Shown here in pieces: positions 17,624 through 27,179 of a DNA stretch of 64,000 bases. The position numbers were made by a program, and so were the translations under genes. The stretch is from Planctomycetia bacterium (lineage in GTDB: Bacteria; Planctomycetota; Planctomycetia; Pirellulales; JACPPG01). Under the pieces are notes generated by a model. That model searched no databases and was not told the origin of the DNA. It saw only the letters and a list, made by a program, of their open reading frames with translations. The DNA is taken from contig JACPPG010000017.1 in assembly GCA_016191115.1 (NCBI GenBank), positions 31,548 through 95,547 of the forward strand, in the 5' to 3' direction. Every line of letters starts with the position of its first letter. Position 1 is the first letter of the stretch.

Positions 17624-19174
17624 TTGCTGTCGAAGTGGCCCATCCGCGACAAGCTGCTCGTCGGCTTGTCGCTTCTGCTGGTGATCGTCGGCACGCTCTC
17701 CTGGGGCGAGCTGCAGGGGCTGTACAAGTTCCGCGGTCTGGTGGGCCGCTTGCACGGCCGCGTCAATTCCGAGTTGCCGCTGGCCAACGAATTCAGCCAG
17801 CGCGTGGGGGACCTGCGCGGCGTGCCCAGCTCGCTGCACTGGGACGGGTCGGACGACGAATCCTCGATCGACGCGGCGCGAGCCGACTTCAGAGAAAAGC
17901 TCGCGGCGCTGAGCGACACATTTCTCCGCTACCGCGGGCAGCTTAACGACAACGCGCCCCACGCCCAGACGATGCGCGACATCGAGCAGGAGCTGGCAGC
18001 AATCGATCGCGCCCAGAAGACAGGCGACTGGACCACCGAGAAAGCACCCCGCGACGACCTCAACGCCAAGCTGGAGGACCTGCAAGGTCTGGCTGGCAAG
18101 CTGCCCTTGCACCTGCAGGAGGTCATCCTCCAACTGACCGAGGAGGCCCGCAGTGAGTACCGGGCCCTGATCGTTCTGACGTGGATCACCAGCATCACCA
18201 CGGCGATCATGTTGGCGTTGTTCGTGAAGCTCATGTACCAGTGGATCTTCCTGCCGCTCAAGGTGTTGATCCAGGGATCGCGGAAGGTGGCGGCGGGCGA
18301 GTTTAGCTACCGCATCCGGCTGGCGTCGAACGACGAAATCTCCGAATTGGCCGCGGCCATGAACGACATGACCGCCCGCTTCCAGGCCATTCGCGACGAC
18401 CTGGACCGGCAGGTGCAGTTGCGCACCAAGCAGGTCGTGCGGAGCGAGCAATTGGCCAGCGTCGGCTTTCTCGCCGCCGGCGTGGCCCACGAAATCAATA
18501 ACCCGCTGGCCTCGATCGCCCTGTGCGCCGAATCGCTCGAAGGACGGATGAACGACATCGTGCCGGCCGACGACGACCAGGCCGCCGTCGTCAAGCACTA
18601 CCTGCGGATGATCCAGGACGAGGCCTTCCGCTGCAAGGAGATCACCGAGCGGCTGCTCGACTTCTCCCGCATCGGCGACGTCAAGCGGCAGACCACCGAT
18701 CTCCGCGAGCTCGTGCAGGGCGTCATCGAGATGCTCGGCCACCTCGGCAAGTACCAGGAAAAGCACGTCGAACTCGTGGCCGGAGAGCCACTACTGGTCC
18801 CCGTCAATCCGCAAGAGATCAAGCAGGTCGTGCTCAACCTCCTGACCAACGGGTTGGACAGCCTGGACCCCGGCGGCACCGTGCGGATCGAGCTCGACCG
18901 CCGCGCCGGCCAGGCGGAAATGGTCGTCAGCGACAACGGCTGCGGCATGACGCCCGACGTGCTGGAACAGATATTCGAGCCGTTCTTCACGCGCCGCCGC
19001 GGCGGGCAGGGGACCGGCCTGGGGCTGTCGATCGTCTATCGCATCGTCGCCGACCACGAGGGATCCATTGAAGTGCACAGCGACGGGCCGGCACGCGGCT
19101 CGACATTCCGCGTCCGCTTGCCCCTGGCACTAGGCGCTCGGAAGGAGAACGAAAATCGCTACCAAGCCGCATAA
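17624..19174 (+). CDS. HAMP-domain sensor histidine kinase
   Basis: 516 residues. Start TTG at 17624, with GGAGG 7 bases upstream; longer frames are unsupported. TM1 about 10-27, a periplasmic helical region about 28-178, TM2 about 180-202, then HAMP (PLKVLIQGSRKVAAGEFSYR). The H-box is VAHEINNPLASIAL (His about 289). N-box VLNLLTNGLDSL, G1 DNGCGM and G2 GQGTGLGLSIV are complete. It overlaps the downstream regulator gene by 20 bases, so the two are translationally coupled partners of an NtrB/NtrC-like system. The signal is unknown. Confidence 0.9.
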   Translation: MLSKWPIRDKLLVGLSLLLVIVGTLSWGELQGLYKFRGLVGRLHGRVNSELPLANEFSQRVGDLRGVPSSLHWDGSDDESSIDAARADFREKLAALSDTFLRYRGQLNDNAPHAQTMRDIEQELAAIDRAQKTGDWTTEKAPRDDLNAKLEDLQGLAGKLPLHLQEVILQLTEEARSEYRALIVLTWITSITTAIMLALFVKLMYQWIFLPLKVLIQGSRKVAAGEFSYRIRLASNDEISELAAAMNDMTARFQAIRDDLDRQVQLRTKQVVRSEQLASVGFLAAGVAHEINNPLASIALCAESLEGRMNDIVPADDDQAAVVKHYLRMIQDEAFRCKEITERLLDFSRIGDVKRQTTDLRELVQGVIEMLGHLGKYQEKHVELVAGEPLLVPVNPQEIKQVVLNLLTNGLDSLDPGGTVRIELDRRAGQAEMVVSDNGCGMTPDVLEQIFEPFFTRRRGGQGTGLGLSIVYRIVADHEGSIEVHSDGPARGSTFRVRLPLALGARKENENRYQAA

Positions 19175-20534
19175 GCGTCTGAAGCTCCTGTTTGCCGACG
19201 ACGAAAAATCGCTGCAGGGGCTCATGAGCCTCGAATTGCCCCGCATGGGGCACGAAGTGACCGTCTGCCCCGACGGGCGCACGGCCGTCGCCGCCCTCGA
19301 GCGCAACACCTACGACTGCATCCTGGTCGATCTGGACATGCCGGGCATGTCGGGGATCGACGTGATCGCGCACGCCAAGAAGCTCTCGCCCGAGACCGAG
19401 GCGGTGGTGCTCACCGGGAAGTCGTCGCTGGAGACGGCCATCGCCGCCATGCGGCACGGCGCCTTCGACTATTTGACCAAACCCTGCAAGCTGGTAGAGC
19501 TGGAAGGGCTCTTGGCCCGCGTGGCCGAGAAACGCGAGCTGACGAACAAGTATCGCGCGCTCAAGCGGCAGCTCGAACGGCTGGAGGGCGCCTCAGACCT
19601 GGTGGGCCACACGCCGCAGATGAGCAATATCCGTGGGTTGATCGCCAAGGTCGCCCCAACCAATTCCACGGTGCTCGTGCTGGGCGAGACGGGGACCGGC
19701 AAGGAACTAGTGGCCCGCGCCGTTCACGACCAGAGCCTGCGGCGCGAGATGCCCTTTGTCGTGGTCAACTGCGGCGCGCTGCCGGAAAGCCTGATCGAGA
19801 GCGAACTATTCGGCCACCGCAAGGGAGCGTTCACCGGCGCGGACGAGCATCGCGTGGGCCTGTTCGAAGTGGCCAACGGCGGGACGATCTTTCTGGACGA
19901 GATCGGCGAGCTGCCCAAGGCCATGCAGGCGCGCCTGTTGCGCGTGCTGGAAAGCGGCGAGATTCGCCGCGTGGGGGACAACGAGTCGTTCATTGTCGAG
20001 GTGCGCGTGGTCTGCGCCACGCACCGCAATCTCGAAGAGATGGTCACCGACGGGCAGTTCCGCGAAGACTTGATGTACCGGATCAACACGTTCGAGATCC
20101 AGCTCCCGCCGCTGCGGCAACGGATCGACGACATCCCGGCCCTGGCCCGGCACCTGTTGGGCCGCTTCCGACCGCACCTGCGGCCAGGGGACGAGGCGTT
20201 CACGCCGGACGCCGTCAAGGCCTTGGAGTCGCACTGTTGGCCGGGGAATGTCCGCGAGCTGGCCAACGTCGTCGAGCACGCGGCCATCCTCTGCGACGAA
20301 GGGCCGGTTGCGGCGGCGCACCTGCCGATGAATTTCGGCCATCGCCGGCTGCAAGGACCCCATTTCAAGACCGTGGCCCCGCAAACCTTGCACGAAATCG
20401 AGCTGGCCGTCATCCAGCAGACCCTCGAGCGGCACCAGGGGCACAAGCCCGCCGCCGCCAAGGAACTGGGCATCAGCCTCAAGACGCTGTACAACAAGCT
20501 CCACCAGGCAACCCAATTGGAGGAGTCGGCCTGA
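19155..20534 (+). CDS. NtrC-family sigma-54-dependent response regulator with probable AUC start
   Basis: 459 residues: receiver (acidic pair in LLFADDEKS, phosphoacceptor Asp59 in LVDLDMPG), AAA+ domain (Walker A GETGTGKE about 177, GAFTGA loop, LFLDEIGE-type Walker B as IFLDEIGELP), and a Fis-type helix-turn-helix (AAAKELGISLKTLYNKL). The first ATG (19224) would delete the acidic pair. No ATG, GTG or TTG lies between the in-frame stop TAG at 19131 and that pair. ATC at 19155 is 7 bases after AAGGAG and gives a full receiver, so an AUC start is proposed. The GAFTGA loop implies action on sigma-54 promoters. Confidence 0.85.
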   Translation: MATKPHKRLKLLFADDEKSLQGLMSLELPRMGHEVTVCPDGRTAVAALERNTYDCILVDLDMPGMSGIDVIAHAKKLSPETEAVVLTGKSSLETAIAAMRHGAFDYLTKPCKLVELEGLLARVAEKRELTNKYRALKRQLERLEGASDLVGHTPQMSNIRGLIAKVAPTNSTVLVLGETGTGKELVARAVHDQSLRREMPFVVVNCGALPESLIESELFGHRKGAFTGADEHRVGLFEVANGGTIFLDEIGELPKAMQARLLRVLESGEIRRVGDNESFIVEVRVVCATHRNLEEMVTDGQFREDLMYRINTFEIQLPPLRQRIDDIPALARHLLGRFRPHLRPGDEAFTPDAVKALESHCWPGNVRELANVVEHAAILCDEGPVAAAHLPMNFGHRRLQGPHFKTVAPQTLHEIELAVIQQTLERHQGHKPAAAKELGISLKTLYNKLHQATQLEESA

Positions 20535-20605
20535 CGCGGTTGTTCGGGCCCTGGGCCGCCCACGGGGTCTCCTCCGACTAATATGACGGTGAGGGACCCT
20601 ACTTG

Positions 20606-21955
20606 ATGTCAACAACGAGTAACCGCCGGACGTTTCTCCGCCAAGTGTCGCGCATCGGGGCCGCGGCCGCCGCCACGACCGCTCTGCCGCGATTGTGCCG
20701 CGGCCAGCAAGACGGCAAGCTCCCGAAAGTCGCCGCGGTCATCACCGAGTTCACCTACCGCAGCCACGCCCACGTGATCCTGGAGAATTTCCTCCAGCCG
20801 TACCTCTTCAATGGACAGTGGACCGACCCCGGCTTCCAGGTCGCCAGTCTCTACGTCGACCAGTTCCCGCCCGGCGAGATGGCCCGCGACGTCGCCCGCG
20901 AATACAAGATTCCGATCTATCCGACGATTCCCGAAGCACTCACGCTGGGGGGCGGAAAACTGGCGGTCGATGCGGTGCTGTCGATCGGCGAGCACGGCAA
21001 GTATCCCGTCAACGCCAAGGGGCAGATGGAATATCCGCGAAAGCGGTTCTTCGACCAGATCGCCGCGGTGATTCGCGCAGGCGGCCGCCCTGTGCCGGTG
21101 TTCAACGACAAACACCTGTCGTACCGGTGGGATTGGGCCAAGGAAATGTACGACACGGCGCAGGCGCTGCGCATCCCGCTGATGGCCGGCAGCTCGGTGC
21201 CGCTCGCGCAGCGCCGGCCGCCTTTGGAATTGCCTCCCGAGGCGGAAATCGAAGACGCCGTCTCGATCCACGGTGGCGGCGTCGAGTCCTACGACTTCCA
21301 CGCGCTGGAGGTGTTGCAGTCAATGGTCGAGGCCCGCAAGGGGGGCGAGGCCGGCGCCGCCAAGGTGCAATTCCTGGAAGGCGACGCGCTGTGGAAGGCC
21401 GCGGCCGATGGTCTGTGGTCCGTGCCCCTGGCGACCGCGGCCATGACGGCGGAGTTGGGGCCCGATCACCAGCTCACCAGGTGCCTCGCTGCCGGCGGCA
21501 AGACTTCGACGGGCACGGCGGTGCCGATGCACGGCATCCGCGTCTGGTATCGCGACGGCTTCGGGGCGACAGTGCTGACAGTGGACAGCAGCAGCACTCG
21601 CTGGAACTTCGCCTGCCGGCTGAAGGGTGAGGATAAGCCGCTCTCGACGAGCTACTACGTCGGCCCGTGGCAGAACCGCAACCTGTTCAAGGCCCTGTCG
21701 CACGCCATCCAGACGCACTTTCGCCAGGGACGGGCCCCGTACCCCGTCGAGCGGACGCTGTTGGTGTCCGGCATCCTGGACGTGGCGATGGACTCGCGCG
21801 CCTCGGGCAGCAAGGTGGTGGAAACGCCGCAATTGGCCGTGGCCTACAAACCGCGCGACTTCCGCTCCCTGCGCGAGTTTGGCGACACGTGGAAGATCAT
21901 CACCGAAGACATGCCCGAGCCGAAGGGCATCGAAAGAGTCGGCTCCAAGTCGTGA
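20606..21955 (+). CDS. Tat-exported protein, Gfo/Idh/MocA-like N terminus, function unknown
   Basis: 449 residues. A twin-arginine signal (NRRTFLRQVSRIGAAAAATT) is followed by KLPKVAAVITEFTYRSHAHVI, which resembles the start of a nucleotide-binding fold. Later segments (PVFNDKHLSYRWDWAKEMYD, VQFLEGDALWKAAADGLWS) are conserved-looking but carry no motif I can assign. Ribosome binding site GAGGGA is 9 bases upstream of the ATG at 20606. It follows the two-component pair by 71 bases and may be co-transcribed. Confidence 0.7.
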   Translation: MSTTSNRRTFLRQVSRIGAAAAATTALPRLCRGQQDGKLPKVAAVITEFTYRSHAHVILENFLQPYLFNGQWTDPGFQVASLYVDQFPPGEMARDVAREYKIPIYPTIPEALTLGGGKLAVDAVLSIGEHGKYPVNAKGQMEYPRKRFFDQIAAVIRAGGRPVPVFNDKHLSYRWDWAKEMYDTAQALRIPLMAGSSVPLAQRRPPLELPPEAEIEDAVSIHGGGVESYDFHALEVLQSMVEARKGGEAGAAKVQFLEGDALWKAAADGLWSVPLATAAMTAELGPDHQLTRCLAAGGKTSTGTAVPMHGIRVWYRDGFGATVLTVDSSSTRWNFACRLKGEDKPLSTSYYVGPWQNRNLFKALSHAIQTHFRQGRAPYPVERTLLVSGILDVAMDSRASGSKVVETPQLAVAYKPRDFRSLREFGDTWKIITEDMPEPKGIERVGSKS

Positions 21956-21997
21956 TCCGCCGCGCGAAGAGGGGACGCACCACGGAGGCGCGGAGAG

Positions 21998-22027
21998 GAA
22001 GGATGATGAGGGCGGAATGATGAATTG
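21998..22027. repeat. inverted copy of the cattcatcattccg spacer
   Basis: ggatgatgagggcggaatga is the reverse complement of the spacer at 2415 and 12788. It is preceded by cacggaggcgcggagagg, another simple spacer word. The region 21956-22104 has no gene. Confidence 0.45.
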
Positions 22028-22104
22028 GAAGAGGTTATCGCCCTCCGTTACGTGCCCGTGGGCAAGAACTGCCTAGTGCCTACTTCTTCTTCACCGCCTA
22101 GACT

Positions 22105-22244
22105 CAGGGCCGTTCACAGATTCAAGCTTGCCGGCGGCGCACCGGCGGGAAAGTGGGACAGGCACCGAGACGCAACGTTGGTCTGAAAGGACTTGCGCTG
22201 TTTATGCTCGGAGCCAGTCCCATTTTCCCGCCTCGCCATTTTGA
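22105..22244 (-). mobile_element. family A MITE-like palindrome, copy A4 (one end lost)
   Basis: Starts CAGGGCC and runs through the whole family sequence in reverse, ending at cgccattttga. The last 20 or so bases are replaced by the leader of the next gene. Its end is 31 bases upstream of the PEP-CTERM start codon, so it could supply the 5' untranslated region. Confidence 0.8.
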
Positions 22245-22275
22245 CCTTCGGAACACACACCTGGAGAATTGGTTC

Positions 22276-22977
22276 ATGCCGCTTGCCCGCCTTGCGCCTG
22301 CCACCCTGGCGCTGATTGCCTTGACCGCGTCGGCCGCTGGCGCACAGACGACGTATTTCGGCCTCGATGACCCGCGCGGAGCGTTCCCCAATTCTCTGCT
22401 TGCCCGCAGCAACTTCCTGGCGACGTTGGTTGCCTCCGGGACCGACACTCTGGAGAGCTTTGCCAACGGCACGCCGGCCCCGACCCTTGTCTTCGGCGCG
22501 ACGGGCGTGACGGCCGCGACCAATCTGGCGTTCGTCGCCACGTTTCCACCGCTGGCCGAAAGCGGCGTCAATGCGGTTCTGGACCAAGGACCCGCCACGG
22601 CCACCGACCCCGGCATTCCCGACGTGTTCAACCTGAGCACGCCGGTCACGGCCTTCGGCAGCTTCTTTGCCGACGCCGGCGATGGTGGAGCGAATACGAT
22701 CACGTTTGTGCTGGAGAACACGATCCTGGCAACCAGCAAGAGCGTCGTCGTCGGCCCGCTCGGCCCAGGCGCTTCGTTCGACAACGTCTTCTTCTTTGGC
22801 GTGACGGACACCACGCCGTTCAATCGCGTGACGATGATCGAGTCCTTGGATTTCGACGGCATCCTGCTGGACGACGTCACCATCGGCTTCGTGCCCGAGC
22901 CAAGCTCGTTGGTGCTGCTCGCAGGCGTGTCCTCGGTGGCGCTTTTGCGTCTGCGGCGCCGCGGCAAGAAGTCGTAA
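22276..22977 (+). CDS. PEP-CTERM sorted exported protein
   Basis: 233 residues. Signal peptide about 1-22 (LAPATLALIALTASAAGAQ). The C terminus is VPEPSSLVLLAGVSSVALL followed by RLRRRGKK, the exosortase sorting signal. The central part is rich in Thr, Phe and Gly with no recognised domain. The ATG at 22276 has GGAG 9 bases upstream. The upstream extension of this frame translates element A4 and is spurious. Unrelated in its middle to the PEP-CTERM protein at 7790. Confidence 0.85.
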   Translation: MPLARLAPATLALIALTASAAGAQTTYFGLDDPRGAFPNSLLARSNFLATLVASGTDTLESFANGTPAPTLVFGATGVTAATNLAFVATFPPLAESGVNAVLDQGPATATDPGIPDVFNLSTPVTAFGSFFADAGDGGANTITFVLENTILATSKSVVVGPLGPGASFDNVFFFGVTDTTPFNRVTMIESLDFDGILLDDVTIGFVPEPSSLVLLAGVSSVALLRLRRRGKKS

Positions 22978-23098
22978 GGGCCGCTTCAGCGAACCTTCCG
23001 CGCGGCGGGATCATTTTCCGCAGACGGTGGACCCTGCCGATCGAATTGCGCGGCGTGCTGAAGGCGGGCAGGATGCCCGCCCCCCCTCGCGCCCGGCG

Positions 23099-24037
23099 CT
23101 ATTTCTTCGCCGGCAGGACTACCTGCCCTTTAACGCCCACGTCGAGTCGGAACAGCCCGCCGCCGCCGCTTTCTGGGCCCAGCCCGCCCGTGACGAAGAG
23201 CTGGTCCATCTTCGGGCCGCCGAAGGCCACATTGCTGGTCGTCAGGTTACCACCCGGCAACCGCCACAGGAGTTTCCCTTCCGGGCTGAGCACCTGCACC
23301 TGCCGCATGCCGTAGTGCGCGACGTACAGATTGCCTTTGGCGTCGAGACACATGCCGTCCGGCTGGTTGTCGATCTGGCCTAAGGTTTCATCCTTGACCG
23401 GCAGGTCGGCCAACACGCGGCGATTGCCGAGCTTTCCCGGCTCCGCGACATCGTAGACCAGCACGCGGTTCTTCTTGCTTTCGGCGAGGTACAGTCGCTT
23501 GCCGTCGGGCACGAGGACGATGCCGTTGGGAAACGCCAGCCCGCTGTCGCACAGGTGCGTCTTGCCCTGGGCGTCGACGTAGTGCACCGTGCCGATGGGG
23601 TTTTTGTCGTCCGAGCCGCCGGGGTCGGAAAAGTAGAATCCGCCGTGGGCCGTGTCGAGCGAGAGGTCGTTGGGCCCGCGCAGCGGCGTGCCGTCGCACT
23701 CTTTCGAGGCCGCCGGCAGCAGTTTGCCATCGGGCGACAAATGCAGCACGGCGTGCTGGCTGGCGTCGCACACCAGGTGGGTGCCGTCGGCCAACACCTT
23801 GTGGCCGTTGGGCGCGCCGGTGACCGCCCAGTCGCGGTGCGCGCCGTCGGGCGAGAACTGCACGATCGAGTCGCCCTCGGAAACGTAGCCCTGTCCGGCA
23901 TGATCGAAGACCACGCCTTCGCAGTAATGGGGCACGACGAACAGCTTGACGGGCTCGACTTTTTTGGTGACGTCGGCAGCGGATGAAATCGTCGAGAGCA
24001 ACATCGTCAGGATGCCGAGCAGAGCCGAGCGCTGCAT
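23099..24037 (-). CDS. SMP-30/gluconolactonase-like exported protein
   Basis: 312 residues. Signal peptide MQRSALLGILTMLLSTISSA. Propeller motifs of the SMP-30/gluconolactonase family: GPNDLSLD, FPNGIVLVPDGKRLYLAE and PDGMCLDAKGNLYVAHYG, with the metal-binding Asn and Asp positions visible. GGAGG lies 8 bases upstream of the ATG. It likely hydrolyses a sugar lactone outside the cytoplasm. The converging intergenic region 22978-23098 has nothing recognisable. Confidence 0.85.
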   Translation of the reverse strand: MQRSALLGILTMLLSTISSAADVTKKVEPVKLFVVPHYCEGVVFDHAGQGYVSEGDSIVQFSPDGAHRDWAVTGAPNGHKVLADGTHLVCDASQHAVLHLSPDGKLLPAASKECDGTPLRGPNDLSLDTAHGGFYFSDPGGSDDKNPIGTVHYVDAQGKTHLCDSGLAFPNGIVLVPDGKRLYLAESKKNRVLVYDVAEPGKLGNRRVLADLPVKDETLGQIDNQPDGMCLDAKGNLYVAHYGMRQVQVLSPEGKLLWRLPGGNLTTSNVAFGGPKMDQLFVTGGLGPESGGGGLFRLDVGVKGQVVLPAKK

Positions 24038-24352
24038 GGGCGGATTCCTCCGGTCGAGTCGGGTTTCAATCGTGGGCGAGGTTCACATATAGACGACCGC
24101 GTGGCCGGAAGCAACGATTCTGGCCGCGGCAGCGGCGGATTTCGAGTCGATCGAAATCGCCGGCCCGAAATGAACCGCCAAGTCGCCAAGAAGAGAAACG
24201 CCGCAATAACGAAATTGTGTGGTTGCCTCGACGTCGGTTGGCAGTTTCGACCGACCCCTCAATTTTCGCATTTCGTGCTTCTCTTGACATTCGGATTTGG
24301 ACCTTCGACATTTTCCTCCTTGGCGTGTCTTGGCGGTTCCATGCCTTCGCCC

Positions 24353-24476
24353 CAGGAGAACTGCAACATCCTGGGAGAGGGGGTCAGGCACATTTTTCGG
24401 CCGAACGTCCTTCGGAAGAATTGAAAACGGCTTGTGCCGAAAAATGAGCCAGACCCCGGACTTTGCAGCTTTCCTG
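24353..24476 (-). mobile_element. family B MITE-like palindrome, copy B2
   Basis: Starts CAGGAGAACTGC and ends GCAGCTTTCCTG. The arm with CAGGCAC comes first and the arm with the complement of CTGGCTC comes last, so it is inverted relative to B1. Flanks are GCCTTCGCCC (24343-24352) and GCCTTCGCCT (24477-24486), a 9 of 10 direct repeat. The DNA on its left (about 24170-24340) is made of spacer words such as ccgccaagtcgccaag and has no gene. Confidence 0.85.
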
Positions 24477-24582
24477 GCCTTCGCCTGCCGCCGCTTGCCC
24501 GCGCGCCCGGCCGTGCTTAGATTGGACAATTCGTAGCAGAGTCGCGCGCCCCCCTTTCTTCCCACATCGCCAGGAGACACCC

Positions 24583-25626
24583 GTGACCGCGCCGCGCCCG
24601 CCCTCCGATTCGCGCCGCCAGTTCTTGCACACCGCCGCCGGCGCTGGCGTGGGGCTGACCGCGCTTTTGGCTGGTTGCGCGCGGCAGTCCGGCGCGACGG
24701 GGGGCGACCGCAAGCCGCTTCGCGCCGCGTTTTCCAACGCCGGGCTGCAAAGCACCTGGTGCAAACTGGGCAAGGACACCGCCGAGTTGTGGGGCAAATT
24801 GCTCGGCGTCGAGGTTGTTTGGTTCGACGGCGAGTTCGACCCCCAAAAGCAACGCAACAAGATCGACCTGATCGTCGACGACGACTGGGACTTCTGCTGC
24901 TTCCAGGCGGTGCAGACCGACTCGCTGGAAGAGCCGGTTCGGCAGTTGAAGAAGCGCAACATCCCGGTCATGTCGTTGGATACGCTGCTAGTGGCGCCGG
25001 AACGGATGCGCGAGGTGGGCGTGTGGTGCGAGATCATGCCCGACCAGGTCTTCATGGGCGCCACGAGCACGCGCGAGCTGATGCGTCGGATCAACGGCCG
25101 TGGGAAGGTGATCCACATCGGGGGCCTGAGCGCTCACAGCGGGGCCCAGGGGCGGCGTAAGGGGTTCGAGACCGTCGTGGCCGAGTTTCCCGACGTGGAA
25201 GTCGTCGGCGGTGGCGTCCGCTGGTGCGATTGGAAGAAGCAGACGGCACGCGACACGTTCGACACCCTTTTGGACCAGACCCGCGAGCCCATTGCCGGGG
25301 CCTTCTTCCACAGCGACGATATGGCGATCGCCTGCCTGCCGGCTCTCGCGGGCACGCCGCACGAAAGAATGTTCATCACCGCCGTCGACGGACAGAAGGA
25401 AGGGCTCACCGCGGTCCGCGAGGGGAAGCTCGCCGCCACCACCGTCAATCCCGTGTGCCTGATCCACATGACGGCCCTGGTGCTCGGGCAGTTCATCGTC
25501 CGAAACCAGGAACCGGTCGACATCGTGCCGCTTCAGATCGTTACGCCCGGGCCGCTCGTCTCATTGGAAACCGGCAACCTGGACGCCATGTCCTACCTGG
25601 CCGATCCGCGGCACTGCCTGGTTTGA
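24583..25626 (+). CDS. Tat-lipoprotein sugar/nucleoside-binding protein of an ABC importer
   Basis: 347 residues. An RRQFLH twin-arginine motif and lipobox LTALLAGC mark a Tat-exported lipoprotein. The rest is a periplasmic-binding-protein type I fold (LRAAFSNAGLQSTWCKLGKD, FFHSDDMAIACLPAL, FITAVDGQKEGLTAVREGKL). Start GTG at 24583 with AGGAG 6 bases upstream. It is first of a four-gene cluster with an ATPase, a permease and a nucleoside hydrolase. The ligand is inferred to be a nucleoside or ribose; sequence alone does not fix it. Confidence 0.85.
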   Translation: MTAPRPPSDSRRQFLHTAAGAGVGLTALLAGCARQSGATGGDRKPLRAAFSNAGLQSTWCKLGKDTAELWGKLLGVEVVWFDGEFDPQKQRNKIDLIVDDDWDFCCFQAVQTDSLEEPVRQLKKRNIPVMSLDTLLVAPERMREVGVWCEIMPDQVFMGATSTRELMRRINGRGKVIHIGGLSAHSGAQGRRKGFETVVAEFPDVEVVGGGVRWCDWKKQTARDTFDTLLDQTREPIAGAFFHSDDMAIACLPALAGTPHERMFITAVDGQKEGLTAVREGKLAATTVNPVCLIHMTALVLGQFIVRNQEPVDIVPLQIVTPGPLVSLETGNLDAMSYLADPRHCLV

Positions 25627-25657
25627 TCGTTTCTGCCAACGCAGGCGGTGGCCTTCG

Positions 25658-27163
25658 ATGACGACGCTGTCGCAATCACCGCTGTTGGAGTGCCGCGAGA
25701 TCGGCAAACGCTTCGGCGGCGAAGTAGCGCTCGAAGGCGTCGACTTCACGCTCTTGCCCGGCGAGGTCCATGGCCTGGTGGGCAGCAACGGCGCCGGCAA
25801 AAGCACTTTGATGAAGATCCTGGCCGGCGCCCTGCCCGAACACGCCGGCACGGTATGTCTCGACGGGCGTCCGATCGATCTATCGAGTCCACAGTCCGCG
25901 CTGCGCCACGGCATCGCCATGGTGTACCAGGAGTTGTCGGGGATCGGGCAGTTGTCGGTCGCGGAGAACCTGTTTTTGGGGCGGCAGCCGACCACGCGTT
26001 TCGGCCGTATCGATTGGTGGGCCATGCGCAAGCGTGCGTCGGAGCAATTGGCCGAGCTTGAGATCGAGGTGGACGTCGAGCGGCGATTGGCGAGTTATCC
26101 ACTGGTGATCCGTCAGATGGTCGAGATCGCCCGCGGCCTGCACAGCGGCGCGCGGGTGTTGATCCTCGACGAACCCACAAGCGCGCTTAGCCCTCCCGAG
26201 ACGCGGCGCCTGTTCGAGTTGATCCGCCGTATGCGCGAACGGGGCGTGGCGGTAATCTTCATCAGCCACTTCATCGAGGACGTGCTGGCGATCTGCGATC
26301 GCGTGACCATCCTCCGCGGCGGCCGGTGCGTCGACACCCGCGACACGAAGGAGGTCGACAAGCACTTTGTCATTCACGCGATGCTGGGGCACGCCCTCGA
26401 CACGCGCGAGGTGGGATACGAAACAGGCGCCAGCTTGCCGGTCCGCAGCGCAGCGCCGCCCCTTCTTTCGGCCGCCGGCCTGTCGCTTCCGCGGGCCTTC
26501 GAGGCCATTGACCTCGCGGTTGCGGCCGGCGAGTGCGTGGGCATCTACGGTTTCGTGGGATCGGGGCACCAAGAGTTGGTCCACTGCCTGGCCGGCGCGC
26601 TACGGCCGGCGACCGGCCAAATCACCGTCGAAGGCCAGAGCCTTGTGCTTGGCAGCACGCACGTCGCCGTGCAACGGGGTGTGGCGCTCGTGGCCTCGGA
26701 CCGCGGCCAGACTCTCGTGCACGACGCTGAGATCTATAAGAATGTAACCCTTGCGCATTTGAAGCAGTCGGTGGGCAACTGGCTCGCGCGCGGCCGCGAA
26801 ACCGCGATCGCCACGCAGCTTTTGGAGCGCGTCGGCTGTCGCCCCGTCGCGCCGCTCTTGCGCGTCCGCAACCTGTCGGGCGGAAATCAACAGAAAGTGG
26901 TGCTGGCGAAGTGGCTACTGGCGCCGGTCCGCGTGCTGCTGTTGGACGAGCCCACGCGCGGCATGGACGTCGGGGCGAAGGAAGAGATCATGAAGCTGGT
27001 GGCCGAGCAGAAGCGGGCGGGCGCGGCCGTGGTGCTCGCCTCGAGCGAGCCTGAGGTGGTTCTCGCGCACGCCGACCGGATTTTGGTGATGAGCCGCGGG
27101 CGGGTGACGCGGGAATTCGCCGGCGTAACGGTTGACAAGACCATGTTGATGCGGTTCGCGTGA
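25658..27163 (+). CDS. sugar/nucleoside ABC transporter ATPase with two nucleotide-binding domains
   Basis: 501 residues, the usual length of RbsA/MglA-type double ATPases. The N-terminal domain has Walker A GSNGAGKST, a signature region that is degenerate (SYPLVIRQMVEIARGL) and Walker B VLILDEPTSAL. The C-terminal domain has a degenerate Walker A (GIYGFVGSGHQELV) and a canonical LSGGNQQKVVLAKWL with VLLLDEPTRGMDVG. This asymmetry is normal for the family. It lies 31 bases after the binding-protein gene and 16 bases before the permease. Confidence 0.9.
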   Translation: MTTLSQSPLLECREIGKRFGGEVALEGVDFTLLPGEVHGLVGSNGAGKSTLMKILAGALPEHAGTVCLDGRPIDLSSPQSALRHGIAMVYQELSGIGQLSVAENLFLGRQPTTRFGRIDWWAMRKRASEQLAELEIEVDVERRLASYPLVIRQMVEIARGLHSGARVLILDEPTSALSPPETRRLFELIRRMRERGVAVIFISHFIEDVLAICDRVTILRGGRCVDTRDTKEVDKHFVIHAMLGHALDTREVGYETGASLPVRSAAPPLLSAAGLSLPRAFEAIDLAVAAGECVGIYGFVGSGHQELVHCLAGALRPATGQITVEGQSLVLGSTHVAVQRGVALVASDRGQTLVHDAEIYKNVTLAHLKQSVGNWLARGRETAIATQLLERVGCRPVAPLLRVRNLSGGNQQKVVLAKWLLAPVRVLLLDEPTRGMDVGAKEEIMKLVAEQKRAGAAVVLASSEPEVVLAHADRILVMSRGRVTREFAGVTVDKTMLMRFA

Positions 27164-27179
27164 AAGCGAAATTAACTCG

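Noticed and set aside
19224..20534. ATG at 19224 as start of the response regulator
   Set aside because: It removes the acidic pair and first strand of the receiver, and no ribosome binding site precedes it.
22060..22104. Possible 3' end of a lost minus-strand gene (reads AVKKK stop)
   Set aside because: Only a handful of codons fit and nothing extends the frame; chance is sufficient.
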